Shown here piece by piece: positions 36,925 to 48,202 of a stretch of DNA of 64,000 bases (its first letter is position 1; the number at the start of each line of letters is the position of its first letter). Location: NCBI GenBank assembly GCA_022225965.2, contig JAKJXP020000043.1:186001-250000 (forward strand), given 5' to 3'. Under the pieces are notes generated by a model that had not been told where the DNA came from, made no database searches, and was given only the letters and a program-made list of their open reading frames with translations. Position numbers and translations under genes: made by a program. The DNA comes from Diatrype stigma (Eukaryota; Ascomycota; Sordariomycetes; Xylariales; Diatrypaceae).

Positions 36925-38728
36925 TATCCCTAGGAATTACTGCTATAAGTAATTTACTTAGGATAATTAAAGGTTTTAAACTTTATTATTATATTCTTTA
37001 ATTAATTATAAGTATACGTTCGAATTATAATTATTTATAGGCATTATTCGTTTCCTTTTAAAAACCGAGGAATTTTCGAATTTTTAAATTTATAATATTT
37101 TCCTTTTTTTTAATAATCGTTTTCGATTATTCTTAATAATTTCCTTTCCTTTTAGACTTAAGCCGTATTATAAAATTTAACCTCCCATTTGGCTTAACGT
37201 AAGGGCTAAAAATATAAAGGTAAGAAGTATAAGAATTATAAGAACTATTAGAAATAATAGTAGCTATTAAGTAATAACTGGGTTACTATTAAGCAGCAAT
37301 TAGGCTGTTACTGGGCAATAATTAAACTTAAACTAGGCACCGGCTATTAAAAAAAGCTGTAATTAGCTTTTATGTATTAGGAATATTTCTTTAAAACGAC
37401 ATGATAACCTGTTTTTAAGTATTTATATAAAGCGTTATTATTATAAAAATTTATATAGCAATAACGGCAAGTCTTAAAAATCGTAAACGTATTGCTATGC
37501 TTTTAAAATAATGCTTTTTTTATATAATAAACGCCTCTTTCGGTACTATTTAAGCTGCTGCTTTTTAAGTTGCTATTATTTAATCCACTTTCTTTTCGAA
37601 TTGTTCTTTTTTTGGCTTTTACTGCTTTTACCGTTAGACTTTTTCCTTTACGAAGGATAGTTCTTTTCGTAAAGGTAACGAAACAGTTCGTTACCGGAGC
37701 TATATTACGTACGGCAGCTGCAATAAATACGAAGATTCGGAAAGAATAATTTAAAGGACGAAGGTATTATCGGTTTAAATAAAGGTATTAAAAAGGGTAT
37801 TCGAAAATAAAGGCTCGAATTATTTAATCGAGAAATAAGATTCGAATTATTTAATATTCGAGGAATCGGGCTCGAATTTTCTGGTTATGGCTATTAAGAA
37901 ATAACGATAATCTTTGCTAATAACTTAAAAATACGGTTCATTTTATTCTAAATAACGTAAGCGCCGTTTTTGTTATTATTATATTAATTTTAATAAAATC
38001 GGCGAAATTCGTAAAGCTTTCGAAACAGGTTTTCGGCCGAATAAATAGCGGATAAATTCGTAATATTTTAACGAGCCATTAATAGTAAATCTTTATAAAT
38101 CACTAATAATGAATTTCGATAAATTACCGGTAAACGATAGGGGTTTTTTAACGACTACCAGTTACGCCCCTTTTAATGGTTCATTTTTAATAAATTGGCT
38201 AAATACAATAATATTTAAGTAATAACTTAAGGAATTTAATATATAATAATACTTTTTAAAAAGTAATAAATATATCGAAATGATATTTTTCGGTTAATAT
38301 ATATTATTAATGAATATATAATAACACCTTTAAAGCTAATGTATAATAATAATACCTTTTAATTAATAATAAATATCGAATTAATGCCTTTTGGCTGGTT
38401 CGAATAATAACGCCCTTTAATTAGTTCGAATAATAATGCCTTTCGATTAGCGGCTTTTTATTAATGGCTTTTGGCTAATACGAAGATCTCGTAATAAAGC
38501 CGTCGGTTTGTTGCTTTCGAAAGCTGAATAGCTTTTAAAAGCTGGATGCCTTTTGGCTGGCGCGAAGGATTTTACGATGGTGCCGTCGGGCTGGTTTTGT
38601 TAATACCCAAAGGCTGGTGCCCGAAGGCCTACGGGATTCTTTCCGGTTGCATAATAACGGAAAGAAATAAGGGAAAAAAAAAGAAAACAAAGGTATATTA
38701 TTAGCGTTAGCTTATATAAAAAGCTTTT

Positions 38729-38923
38729 TATGCTTTTTGGCCCGGATTTTCCGTATTTCTAGGAATTACTATTATAAGTAATTCATTTAAAATAATTAAA
38801 GATTTCGAATTTTGTTATTATATTCTTTAACTAATTATAGGTATATGTTCGAATTATAATTATTTATAAGCATTATCTGCCCCCTCTTAGAAACCGAGGA
38901 ATTTCCGAATTCCTGGATCCATA
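38729..38923 (-). repeat. Right LTR of E3
   Basis: 195 bp from TATGCTTTTTGG to CTGGATCCATA, followed by AGAC. The inner end is AT-converted relative to the left LTR; the outer end is intact. Confidence 0.82.
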
Positions 38924-38927
38924 AGAC

Positions 38928-40882
38928 GCTGTTATCCGTTGCATATATCTGTATGTATATATGTATGTACATACCTACATGTCGAATCGCCAATGGCCAG
39001 CGCTGTTCATACGAATCGAGCAGTCATAGTTCTGCCGGGCTCGCTGCGTTGGTGTTAGTTAGTTATTATCTTACGCCTGGTGGCGTTGAATCGTTGTGTT
39101 CGTATGTAGGTAGGTACCGTAGGTAGGTAGCTTAGGTAGGAAATACAAGACTCCAATACAGCAGCCCAGCAGCCCAGCAGCCCAGTAATGAAGTTAGTGC
39201 ACGATGGGAAATACAGCTTGATGCTTCGCCTGCCTATTTGTTCACTCCGTCAACTAGGTAACTTCCGTGAGTAAGACAAGCAGGACAAGTTTGGTAGGTG
39301 GGTTTCAGTTCCGACTCCCGAGTTGTTAGTTAGCTGGAGCGAGTTCCCATTTGCCTCCTCCCCGTCGCGTGTCACGTAGCTTTTAACGGTTCTCTCGGGA
39401 GCTACCTAGCCTAGCCCAGCGCGTGTGTATGTCGTCTACGTGCTAACTAGCCTATATCGTAGGTAGGGTAGGATAGAATGTGTGTGTGCATGCTTCGTAC
39501 AGCTTGCCCATTGAGCCATTCAATGTCCATGATCACCACACTGCCACTCCCACCGTGGTACGACCCTGCTCCCTGCCCCCTGCCCCCTGCCCCCTAACCC
39601 CCGTACCCCCGTACCACCCTCCCCGACCTGCCAGCCTGCCCGACCTACCAACCCCGGACCCAGACCCGAGGCACCCTTGGCAACTCGGGTGCCAGGTGCC
39701 TGTAAAAATCTATTGATAGGCATATTGATAGGCATGCTGGTGGCATGGTTCTGGAATTGACTGCTACCTCACATACTTCCCTCCTGCGGCCGCCGCCCTA
39801 TCGCGGCTCTCTATGGCTGCTAACCTCTCTATGCCTGTATACTATGATAGCGTTTTGGCCACTGACGGCCTATCTTCTCTATCTAATCATCACAGCTAGC
39901 TAATCGCAGCCCGTTCTAGCTGCTCGATCAAGGTGACATGTGGGGGGAGACGGTATATACCCCAAGACTAGAAACGTCTGGCTGGTTGACTGTAATGTAT
40001 GCTGAGTGGCTATTCGTGCTGATAGGCCAGCTGGGCCCCTCGTAGCATGAAATGGCACGGCGCAGCCACTGCAGCACACACGATGATTCGGGAACCCCTA
40101 CTACGCGACCCCTACCAGGCACTGCAGGCCGTACGTACGAAGTAGGTGCACATGTATGTATATTATATCTGTATGTACGAACATTGAAGTTCTGTAGTAC
40201 CTACTCCTACTACAGCCACAGCCCCTACTACAGGCAGTCAGCCAGTTCCCAGCAGGGATCCGCAATCTTGCATGCGCCTTATCCCTTAGCTCCCCGTTCA
40301 TAAATCTTATTATTCGGTTCCCGTCCGCCCTCTTATGATCTGGGAACTACCTCCAGCTGTTGTCTCTTTCGATTCTTCCTCGTCCGTCCGTTCGTTTGTT
40401 CGTATCTTTCTCTTCCCAGCTCTAGCCCTCGGATCGAGGCGATTTGCGAGATACGAATTGTGGCTCTCGTCGATCATTACAAGCAAAGGTCAGTCCATCT
40501 AGTCATCACCATCCACCATCTCGTGAATCATCTTGCCTCCATTACCCATCGGGCATATGATTAACGGTAGGTTGGCCACGGCGCCGGCCGGCCATTCTAC
40601 CTATACCCATACATATACATCCCCACACCCACCATGTGGGCGAGCGACTGCTGCTACTGCTCCATACCTCGTATACATCGTTTGTATACCTACTTTTAAG
40701 CTTAAGCTTAACATGCCCACGAAATCCAGAAGCAACACCGGAAACTAACTTCGCGCCATTCACGTAGTCGCGAGATTTACTGAAGGGAAAAGACGACGGA
40801 TTTGGGACAAGGTCCAATTCGGAATTTCGAGAAAAGGGGATTTCAACAGAGTTTCAACTCTACTCGTAACTAGACGGGCGCT
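38928..40882 (+). other. Upstream region of the UNC93-like transporter
   Basis: No gene is supported. Probable promoter and leader of the downstream transporter in its last kilobase. A C-rich tract (CCCCTG repeats) lies at about 39570-39625 and CTAGGTA-type motifs are frequent. Confidence 0.5.
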
Positions 40883-42548
40883 ATGGCGGACGCGAAGGAA
40901 CCCACCGTCAGTACTGACGCGCCGGAGCATTCCGTGACTTACACGGAGGCGGGCGCGGTCCAACGCCCGCCGGGATGGATGTACAAGGGCGTCCGCATTT
41001 TCGGCCATGAGCTTTGGTTCGCATCGCCCAAGGTCCAGCTTCTAGTGCTGGCCATGATATGCTTCCTGTGCCCCGGTATGTACAACGCCCTCGGCGGTCT
41101 CGGCGGCGGCGGCCAGATCGACACCTCGGTCCAGGACCACGCCTCGACCGCGCTGTACTCGGTCTTCGCCGTCGTCGCCTTCTTCTCCGGCACCTTCGCC
41201 AACGTGCTGGGCGTCAAGGTCACCATGGCCGTCGGCGGCCTCGGCTACTGCCTCTACTCGGGCAGCTTCCTGTCCTACAGCCACAACCAGAACACGGGTT
41301 TCGTCATCTTCGCCGGCGCCTTCCTTGGTTTCTGCGCCGGTCTCCTCTGGACCGCCCAGGGCGCCATCATGATGTCCTACCCGCCCGAGGAGTCCAAGGG
41401 CCGGTACATTAGCTGGTTCTGGATCATCTTCAACATGGGCGCCGTCATCGGCAGCCTGATCCCGCTGGGCCAGAATATCCACACGACGACCAACGGCACC
41501 GTGTCGGACGGCACCTACATCGGCTTCATCGTGCTGATGATCATCGGCGCCGCCCTCACCCTGGTCCTCTGCAACGTCGACTCGGTCGTGCGCGAGGACG
41601 GCTCCAAGGTGGTGATGATGAAGAACCCCACCTGGGTGTCCGAGTTCAAGGGCCTGTGGGAGTGCCTGTACCTGCAGCCGTGGGTGGTTGCGCTATTCCC
41701 TATGTTCTTCGCCTCCAACATCTTCTACACGTACCAGCAGAACGACATGAACGGCGCGCTTTTCAACGTGCGCACCCGCGCCCTCAACAACCTTCTCTAC
41801 TGGCTGTCGCAGATCTTCGGCGCCGTCATATTCGGCTACGCCCTCGACTTCCCCCGCATCGGCCGCGCCCTCCGCGCCAAGATCTCCTTCGCCGCCCTCT
41901 TCGCCATCACCTTCGTCATCTGGGGCGGCGGCTACGCCTTCCAGAAGCAGCAGGTCGACCGCGCCACCGCCGCCACCCCCGAGTATCAGGACAACACCAT
42001 GGACTGGACCGAGAGAGCCTACATCGGCCCCATGTTCCTCTACATCTTCTACGGCTTCTACGATGCCGTCTGGCAGACCTGCATCTACTGGTGAGTGCGC
42101 CCTAGACGTTCCCTCGTCACATGATGTCAATCGACTAACGATCCACGTGTGTGTGTTCATAGGTACATGGGTGCCCTTTCCAACTCCAGCCGTAAGACCG
42201 CCAACATGGCCGGTTTCTACAAGGGTCTCCAATCCGCCGGTGCTGCCGTCTTCTGGCGCCTGGACGGTCTCAAGACCGCTTATAACATCATGTTTGCCGC
42301 TACTGTAAGTCCGATGCATCCATTCCGAAGTGTGGACCTGGTAGGATTGGCATGCTAACGATTTATTCGTATCTTCACAGTGGGCCACCTGTGCCGCCTC
42401 GCTCTTGATCGCCGCTCCCATCATCTTCATCAAGATCAAGGACACCACCGCGATCGAGGAGGACCTCAAGTTCAGCGACGAGACCGTCGACGAGGTCGTT
42501 GCGCCCCAAGTCCTCGAGCAGAAGCAGCAGCCCCAGGGCGAGATCTGA
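40883..42548 (+). CDS. UNC93/DUF895-type major facilitator membrane protein
   Basis: Polytopic membrane protein of the major facilitator superfamily, UNC93-like (DUF895) branch common in fungi; substrate unknown. Three exons (40883-42090, 42163-42304, 42381-42548) encode 505 residues. A cytosolic N-terminus (about 45 residues) leads to roughly 11-12 hydrophobic segments, the first VQLLVLAMICFLCPGMYNAL. GGLGGGGQ follows helix 1, and SYPPEESKGRYISWFWIIFN marks the loop between helices 4 and 5 typical of the family. The C-terminus is acidic and Gln-rich (VLEQKQQPQGEI). The first junction splits the Trp codon of IYW/YMGALS; both junctions keep the frame. Codon use is strongly C-ending, suggesting high expression and no RIP. 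The family is confident; direction of transport is not known. Confidence 0.92.
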
Positions 42549-43776
42549 AAGCAGCGGGTCCTTTGTCCCACCTACACTACTACACTAACGATACCTTTTT
42601 TCTTTTTCGAGGTCGCTTTGCTGCACAGCTATTCTCATTTTTCTACCTACTTAGCTAGCGATCGTGTCTTTATATACTCTACTACTACTACTGCAACTAC
42701 TACTACCCCATGATCGCTATACGTCGACATTTACCTATCAATCGCGAGAGAGGGGAAGGGAAAAGGGGAGACGTTGCCGACTGACTGAATGACTGACAGG
42801 CTGATTCATGGATTCACTGACTAAAGTGGTTTTTAATGAATGGAAGGAGGGGATGAGGGAAATGTGGATGGATGCTGGCGTTGCTGTGTGCGGATCATTT
42901 GTGTGTGCTTGTGCTTGCGCTGTGTGCATGTGCCCGCTTGTGTGTACATTGGAAAGGGAGAAAGAAAACCTTGGCATCTATCGGACCCGCGCTGGTGTTT
43001 TGGCTCTACCTAGATAAAATACCTATGGCTTTGCTTATTTGCTGGATACCTGCTTGTCTACCTGCTTAACCTACCTACCTGGATTTTAGTTTGCAGCCTT
43101 AGCAATGACAGGAACACAGTGCATGTCCACATGTCTAACACACATTCAACAAAAGAATCCCGATGCTTGCCCTACGTTCGTGGTTTGATGATCTTGGTCT
43201 TGCTTGTTTGTTGATTATGTGCCCACTTTGCATCACACGATAACGAAGTCGTTGGAGGTCGCCGCTCTTCTACGTAGTCCTCATGGATGATCGTGGTGGT
43301 GAGGCTGCGGCTACGGGGGTTCAGTGTTGCAGCGACTCAAACAGGGCTTGTCGAAATGAATGAGATGTGGCAGCGCCTCTTGGAGCATGATTAGTGTGAA
43401 TTGTCCGTAATGAAACAAAGATTTTGTTCTTTGCTTTGTCTGCGGATTCATATTATTGAGGCATTGTTAACTACCTATCGGTGCTGCAACAAAGCATACG
43501 TCGAGAGGATATATAGCTAAATTCAACCATGGTTCTCTTTACATGTTCGGATACCAAGTGGGATTTCAATAGATGACCGACGACACAGGTAGGTATACGG
43601 ATATTGGCATGCTGACATTGCTGACAGGTAGTACTTTGATTTGGGAAAGCAAATCGAGCCCGACGGCAACACCACCATTTACAAGATCGAAGCCTATAGG
43701 TCACTTTATTCTACACAGGCTTTAAAGAAGCAGACCAAATATCGGCTACAGGATTGGGCTCTAGGGAACACTCCCA
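42549..43776. other. Intergenic region
   Basis: The 3' region of the transporter (ACT repeats near 42678-42705) and upstream DNA of the next ORF. No further gene seen. Confidence 0.5.
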
Positions 43777-44286
43777 ATGGCACCATCCAATTCCAAGTAT
43801 CCGCCACCAGGTAAGCAGCCCCTGAAGCACCCCGCGCTACCACCACCCAAGGAGCTCGAGCTCTGCCGCGCCATGACCCCCGACGCCATCCGAGACAACG
43901 TAACGGCGTTCCTCTGGGAGGGGGACCCCTCGTCGACTGAGCCCTCCGTGCTGCTCTGTGCGCTCGAGGCGGACGATCCGGACCTCATGGAGCGCATCCT
44001 CGCCTGCGTGGATTTCGAGCACAGTGGCGGGAAAGGCGAGGAGCTACAGGCACAAGCGGAGCGGGTGAGATCTCAGAAAGGGACGGAGGGCTGCTGGAGC
44101 GCCCTGAGCGACTTCGTAGAGTATGCCCTGACGCTGTGCTTCGACTGCAAGAGCTACCGGTGTCTGCGCGTCTTGGTCACGGGCTTGCCTGCCGTCCGGG
44201 AGGCGTTGGTTGTGGATGCTCGGCGCTGGCGCGGATATTTGGAGGATGATTGCGAGATCGGCAAATACCTTTCTCAAGTCGCTTGA
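43777..44286 (+). CDS. Hypothetical protein, 169 residues
   Basis: A single uninterrupted ORF from ATG to TGA, GC-rich like the flanking genes. The N-terminus is Pro-rich (KYPPPGKQPLKHPALPPPKELELC); the rest looks helical (TPDAIRDNVTAFLWEG, SVLLCALEADDPDLMERILAC, YALTLCFDCKSYRCLRVLV). The spacing of the latter two helices vaguely recalls solenoid repeats but no domain is recognised. No signal peptide or membrane segment. It lies about 640 bp upstream of the Argonaute gene on the same strand; whether that matters is unknown. It could be a lineage-specific gene or a fragment. Confidence 0.5.
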   Translation: MAPSNSKYPPPGKQPLKHPALPPPKELELCRAMTPDAIRDNVTAFLWEGDPSSTEPSVLLCALEADDPDLMERILACVDFEHSGGKGEELQAQAERVRSQKGTEGCWSALSDFVEYALTLCFDCKSYRCLRVLVTGLPAVREALVVDARRWRGYLEDDCEIGKYLSQVA

Positions 44287-44930
44287 AGGCTACGCGTTGG
44301 AGCAGGATTGGTTGGAGTACACCCAATGCTAGAGGGAATCGGAAAATGTAAATGTGTAGCTGGGTGAGCCCCCCCCTGAATATCCCCTCGCTGCGTACTG
44401 ACCTAGTAGCCGACATACAGTCATCCCGTATGGAGTATGAATGTATAAACAATCATTGAGTCATGTTCAACGTTTGCATACACACAGATTTGTGATACAA
44501 GGCGACTGCAATCGATGTTGATTGCCACTAACCTTCAGGGGTAATTTCGCAATCAAGCCAGATGGTTTGCCAGTGTCTTATTTGCTCTCCTACTCGATGT
44601 CAACTGCATGAAAGTACAAAGGGTGATTTGTGTGTTTGAAACATGTCGATATAATTATTTGCATCTCTATCAACTTGGATGAAATTTGCGTAGACGTTCC
44701 GCATGAGATGGCAAATAAGAGCACTTATTCATGAAGCTAGGACGGAGTGAAAACACGGTTGTTGAACATATACAAGAGCCTGTCGTTCCCGAGGGCTATT
44801 TAAGGATGCCTCAGATCTATCCCTGAACCCGCTGCCGTGTCCGTAGACAGGGTATTACAAACCCAACTCCGCATTAATACCGATATCAGGCGCCTTGAAC
44901 TACACCTGTGAACTACACCTGGATTGAAAG
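44287..44930 (+). other. Intergenic spacer and Argonaute promoter region
   Basis: About 640 bp without a gene. Presumed 3' end of the hypothetical ORF and promoter of the Argonaute gene. Confidence 0.45.
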
Positions 44931-47900
44931 ATGTCACAATCCCCGGGGGGAAATCGCGGCGGAATTCCACCCTCTCCGAGAAAGACAGAACTGCCGCATC
45001 GCAGCAGAGGCTCTTCTCAACCAACACCAATCCAGTCACCTGGAGCTCAACAAGCTCGCACGCCAATATCTCCAAGGGCTATTAAACCATTCGATATCGT
45101 GAGGGCTCCTCCACGTCCGGGACATGTCGTAGATAAGAATGAGTTTATCCTTCTAGCAAATTACTTCCGAGTCACAGTCGAGGCCACGGTTAAGGAGTAC
45201 TGGAGATTCCAAATCGACGTCAAGTTGAAAACGAAAGACAACAACGACAAAGTACAGAAGCCCACAGGGGTAAAGCTTAGGGACCTAATTCAGAGGGCCC
45301 TGAAACACCTTGAACCCGCGCACAACGTATTCGCTTCGGATCTCAAATCAATTGTTGTGGCCGTCCAGAAGCCTAACAATCTGAGCTACGAAGTCGCTGA
45401 CCAACATGAGCCGAGCAAGACGTATATCGTCACATTGATCGAGGCGAAGAAAGTGGACATCCGCGAGATAGTGAACTTCCTACAGGGCATGCACGAGAAA
45501 TGGAGAGCTTCTGGGAACGAAGGCATGGACTCCCTGGACGCTTATACGAAGCCGTTAGAGGTTCTCGATATCTTGGGGCTTGTCCTTTCCCACACGATCA
45601 GGGTTCAGGAGGGCGTTATTACTATCGGCAGATCCCGTTTCTTCCACACCAAAGGCCCCCTTAAATGGCTGAATCCTAAGGACAAGACCCTTGCAATCCT
45701 AAGTGGTTTCTGGCAAAGTGTTCGCCCGGCGAACAACCACTTCCTACTCAACGTCAATGTTTCAAATGCTGCTTTCCTTCCATCGATGTCTCTCCAGGAA
45801 TACATAGAACTGTCAAGATGGTATAAGGAATATGAGGACATGGACAGAGGTGAGATGATGAGGGAATACCGAGCTCTCGCTTCGCGCTTGGTTGGAGCCC
45901 GCGTCGAGTACGAAATAGGCGGCCAGAAAAGGTTCAAGACAATCAAGGGCCTAGTGGAGATAGGAGAGGGGAAAAATGCAGACGTAGCAGATGTGAAAGG
46001 CCAACGCTTCACATTGAAGGGAAAGAGAGATACTGATGGAAAACTGATCGGAATGAGCACAAGGTTGAAGGAGGAGTTCGAGAAGGGATCAAGGGGAACG
46101 AACGAGTACAAAATCTCGGTCAAAGACTATTTCAGGTTACGTGGGTTCACAGTCATTCACCCCTGTTTACTCGTGATACAATATGCTGACCATGATGCCA
46201 CAGAATATGACCGCAAGCTGGATGAACTTTTACCAGTGATTGACCTTGGCGGTGGATGTTATGTTGGCGCCGAGCTGTGCAAGATCAACAGATGGCAATT
46301 ATTCAGAGGAGACATAGGAGCTGAAGATGCTGCTAAAATGATCACCGAAACTGTTCTGGATCCCGAAATAAGCAAGGAGAAAATCGAAAATGCCCCTATC
46401 TCCCTGAGAATGAAAGATTCAAAGCTATTGGTGAGATCTCATTTATTCTTGCGAGTACAGATATATATATATATATACAGACCAACTGACAGGAAACAGA
46501 GCCGGTTTGGCATAAGCGTTGGAAGCGAACTGTTGAAAGTAAAAGGACGGCAACTTACAATACCAAAGCTCCTCTATAGAAAAGGGGGAAAGCCACAACA
46601 ATTCCCTCCAAGGGGCGGCCAGTGGAATATTACCAACTATCAGCTACACTCATCGGGCCCAACAATGGGAAAACTTTTCTATATTTACTTTAACTACAAG
46701 AGAAATGGACAGAACGACAAAGGAATAACGAGGGATGGGGAAAGAGTTAGGGAAGGAGTTGTCCAACTCATAAACCAGATGAGTAATGATGTGGGCGAGC
46801 TTGCGCGCAATGACCGGAAGCAGCCTGTCGGCGCAGAGGGGGTTCCTTTCGAATTGGATACGTTTGAGGATATTGCGAGACGATTGAGGGAGCACTTCGA
46901 AACTATGAACCGAAAAGGAACAGGCATCCCTAAGATCTGGCTGGTGGTGTTGCCGGACGACAGGGGGCTTGCCAACTCGATCTACAAATTCGTAAAGAAG
47001 CTCGGTGACGTGGACTACGGCTTCCATACCATCTCTATGATAAGATCAAAATTGTTGAAGAACAATCAGGGCTCTGGCAGCATCCGCGGGAATATCGCGC
47101 TCAAATTCAACCTGAAGGCTGGGGGTATAAACCATCTAGTCCACACCGACAAAGGGGCCGGCAAGACTAGTGGGGGGATTGAATTGATAGGGGCTGGTCG
47201 CACTATGGTCGTCGGCTACGATGTAAGCCATCCAACAGGGGTCAACGTTCCGAAAGGCAGCACCACAAGCAAGGAAGCTGGGACCTCCAAGGGAGGGAAG
47301 GGAAAGGAAAAAGAAAGCGAAGAATTGCCCCCTTCTTTCGTTGGCCTTGTCGCTAGCGTCGATGGTAATCTCGGACAGTGGCCTGCTGTTGCCTGGAAAA
47401 CCGGCACGCGGGTTGAGATGCTCGACCGTGCGACATTGAGGCGGAAGTTTACCACGCGCCTGAAGCTTTGGGAAGATAAGAACAAAATGTTACCGGAGAA
47501 CATCGTTGTATACCGCGATGGGGTATCCGAAGGCCAGTACAAGGAGGTGCTCGACACTGAAGTGAGCGCAATCAAAGACGCCTTTGCAGAAGTTTATGAA
47601 GAGAAGAGAAGGCCCCCTCCGGGATTGCTGTTTATCGTCACAGTGAAGCGGCACCAAACTCGCTTCTTCACTGCCCAAACTACCCCGAAAGGCCCGAACG
47701 GCAACCCCAGGCCGGGCCTCGCTGTAGACAATGGCATTACCGTGAGCCGCCAGTGGGACTTCTACCTGCAGCCTCACGCAGCGATAAAAGGCAAGTACTG
47801 AGAAATACCTGACCATCGGGGTGTCCATGGATCACACACACATACACACACACATATGTATATATACTCTTGTTAAGAACTAGTTAGCTAACCCCTTTTA

Positions 47901-48202
47901 CCTCTCTAGGAACCGCACGGCCGATCCACTACACGGTGTTGTACGACGATTTCTTCCGGAAGAGATATGCAAACAATGCAGCCAGCGCCCTGGAGCGCAT
48001 GACGCACGACATGTGCTACGCCTTCGGGAGGGCTACCAAGGCCGTGAGCATCTGTCCGCCGGTGTACTACGCGGACTTGGTCTGCACGCGGGCGAAGATC
48101 CACTGGGAGGAGCACAAGAGGCGGCCCACCCCCGGCAAAGGCCAAGATTTCGATCCCTTGGAAATCCATGGCCGTTGCAAGAACAGTATGTACTACATAT
48201 GA
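44931..48202 (+). CDS. Argonaute protein (QDE-2/SMS-2-like), predicted slicer-competent
   Basis: Small-RNA-guided effector of RNA silencing. Three exons: 44931-46430, 46500-47790, 47910-48202, giving 1027 residues. After a Ser/Pro-rich N-terminus come the N domain (from about residue 46, KPFDIVRAPPRPG), a DUF1785 linker (ITIGRSRFFHTKG), PAZ (about 285-430, ISVKDYFRLRGFTVIHPCL), Mid (WLVVLPDDRGLANSIYKFVK) and PIWI. The PIWI catalytic tetrad is complete: D741 (VVGYDVSHPT), E806 (GTRVEMLD), D840 (VYRDGVSEGQ) and H937 (ARPIHYTVLYDD). A Lys/Ser-rich insertion after D741 lengthens the D-E spacing relative to human Ago2. Intron 1 is 69 bp and stop-free; intron 2 uses a GC-AG pair. The protein ends GRCKNSMYYI, slightly different from the usual hydrophobic Ago tail. 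Which fungal paralogue (quelling QDE-2 or meiotic SMS-2) cannot be decided here. Confidence 0.94.
46431..46499 (+). other. In-frame 69-bp intron in the Argonaute gene
   Basis: Starts GTGAGAT and ends GAAACAG, with a CAACTGAC branch-like site. It contains a (TA)n run and is 23 codons long with no stop, so an ORF finder reads straight through. Family alignment needs it removed (SKLL joined to SRFGISVGSELLK). Confidence 0.8.
47791..47909 (+). other. GC-AG intron in the Argonaute gene
   Basis: The donor is AAAG/GCAAGTACTG and the acceptor CTCTCTAG. Joining gives IKGTARPIHY, the conserved block carrying the catalytic His. With no splice here the protein stops after KGKY and lacks that His. No GT donor nearby restores the frame. 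Confidence 0.82.

Larger units (their letters stand above)
36035..38923 (-). mobile_element. Internally deleted, RIP-mutated LTR element E3 (non-autonomous type)
   Basis: The LTRs are 36035-37094 (interrupted by a nested element; 195 bp once that and its TA duplication are removed) and 38729-38923 (195 bp). The target duplication is AGAC (36031-36034 and 38924-38927). The LTRs start TGTGCTTCC and end GGATCCATA, with a CCTAGGAATTACT core shared with E1. The internal region of only about 1.6 kb lacks any visible pol motif. Sequences just inside both LTRs match E1 (ATTAGCGTTAGCTTATA by the right LTR), so it probably moved using an E1-like partner. Orientation is inferred from that similarity. 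Confidence 0.82.

Noticed and set aside
40939..41482. Long minus-strand and frame-shifted ORFs over the transporter, Cdc24, kinase and DUF3433 genes
   Set aside because: They are shadows caused by GC-rich third codon positions of the real genes.
47791..47801. Argonaute ending at KGKY as its true C-terminus
   Set aside because: The conserved ARPIHY block with the catalytic His follows in the next exon and joins in frame through a GC-AG intron.
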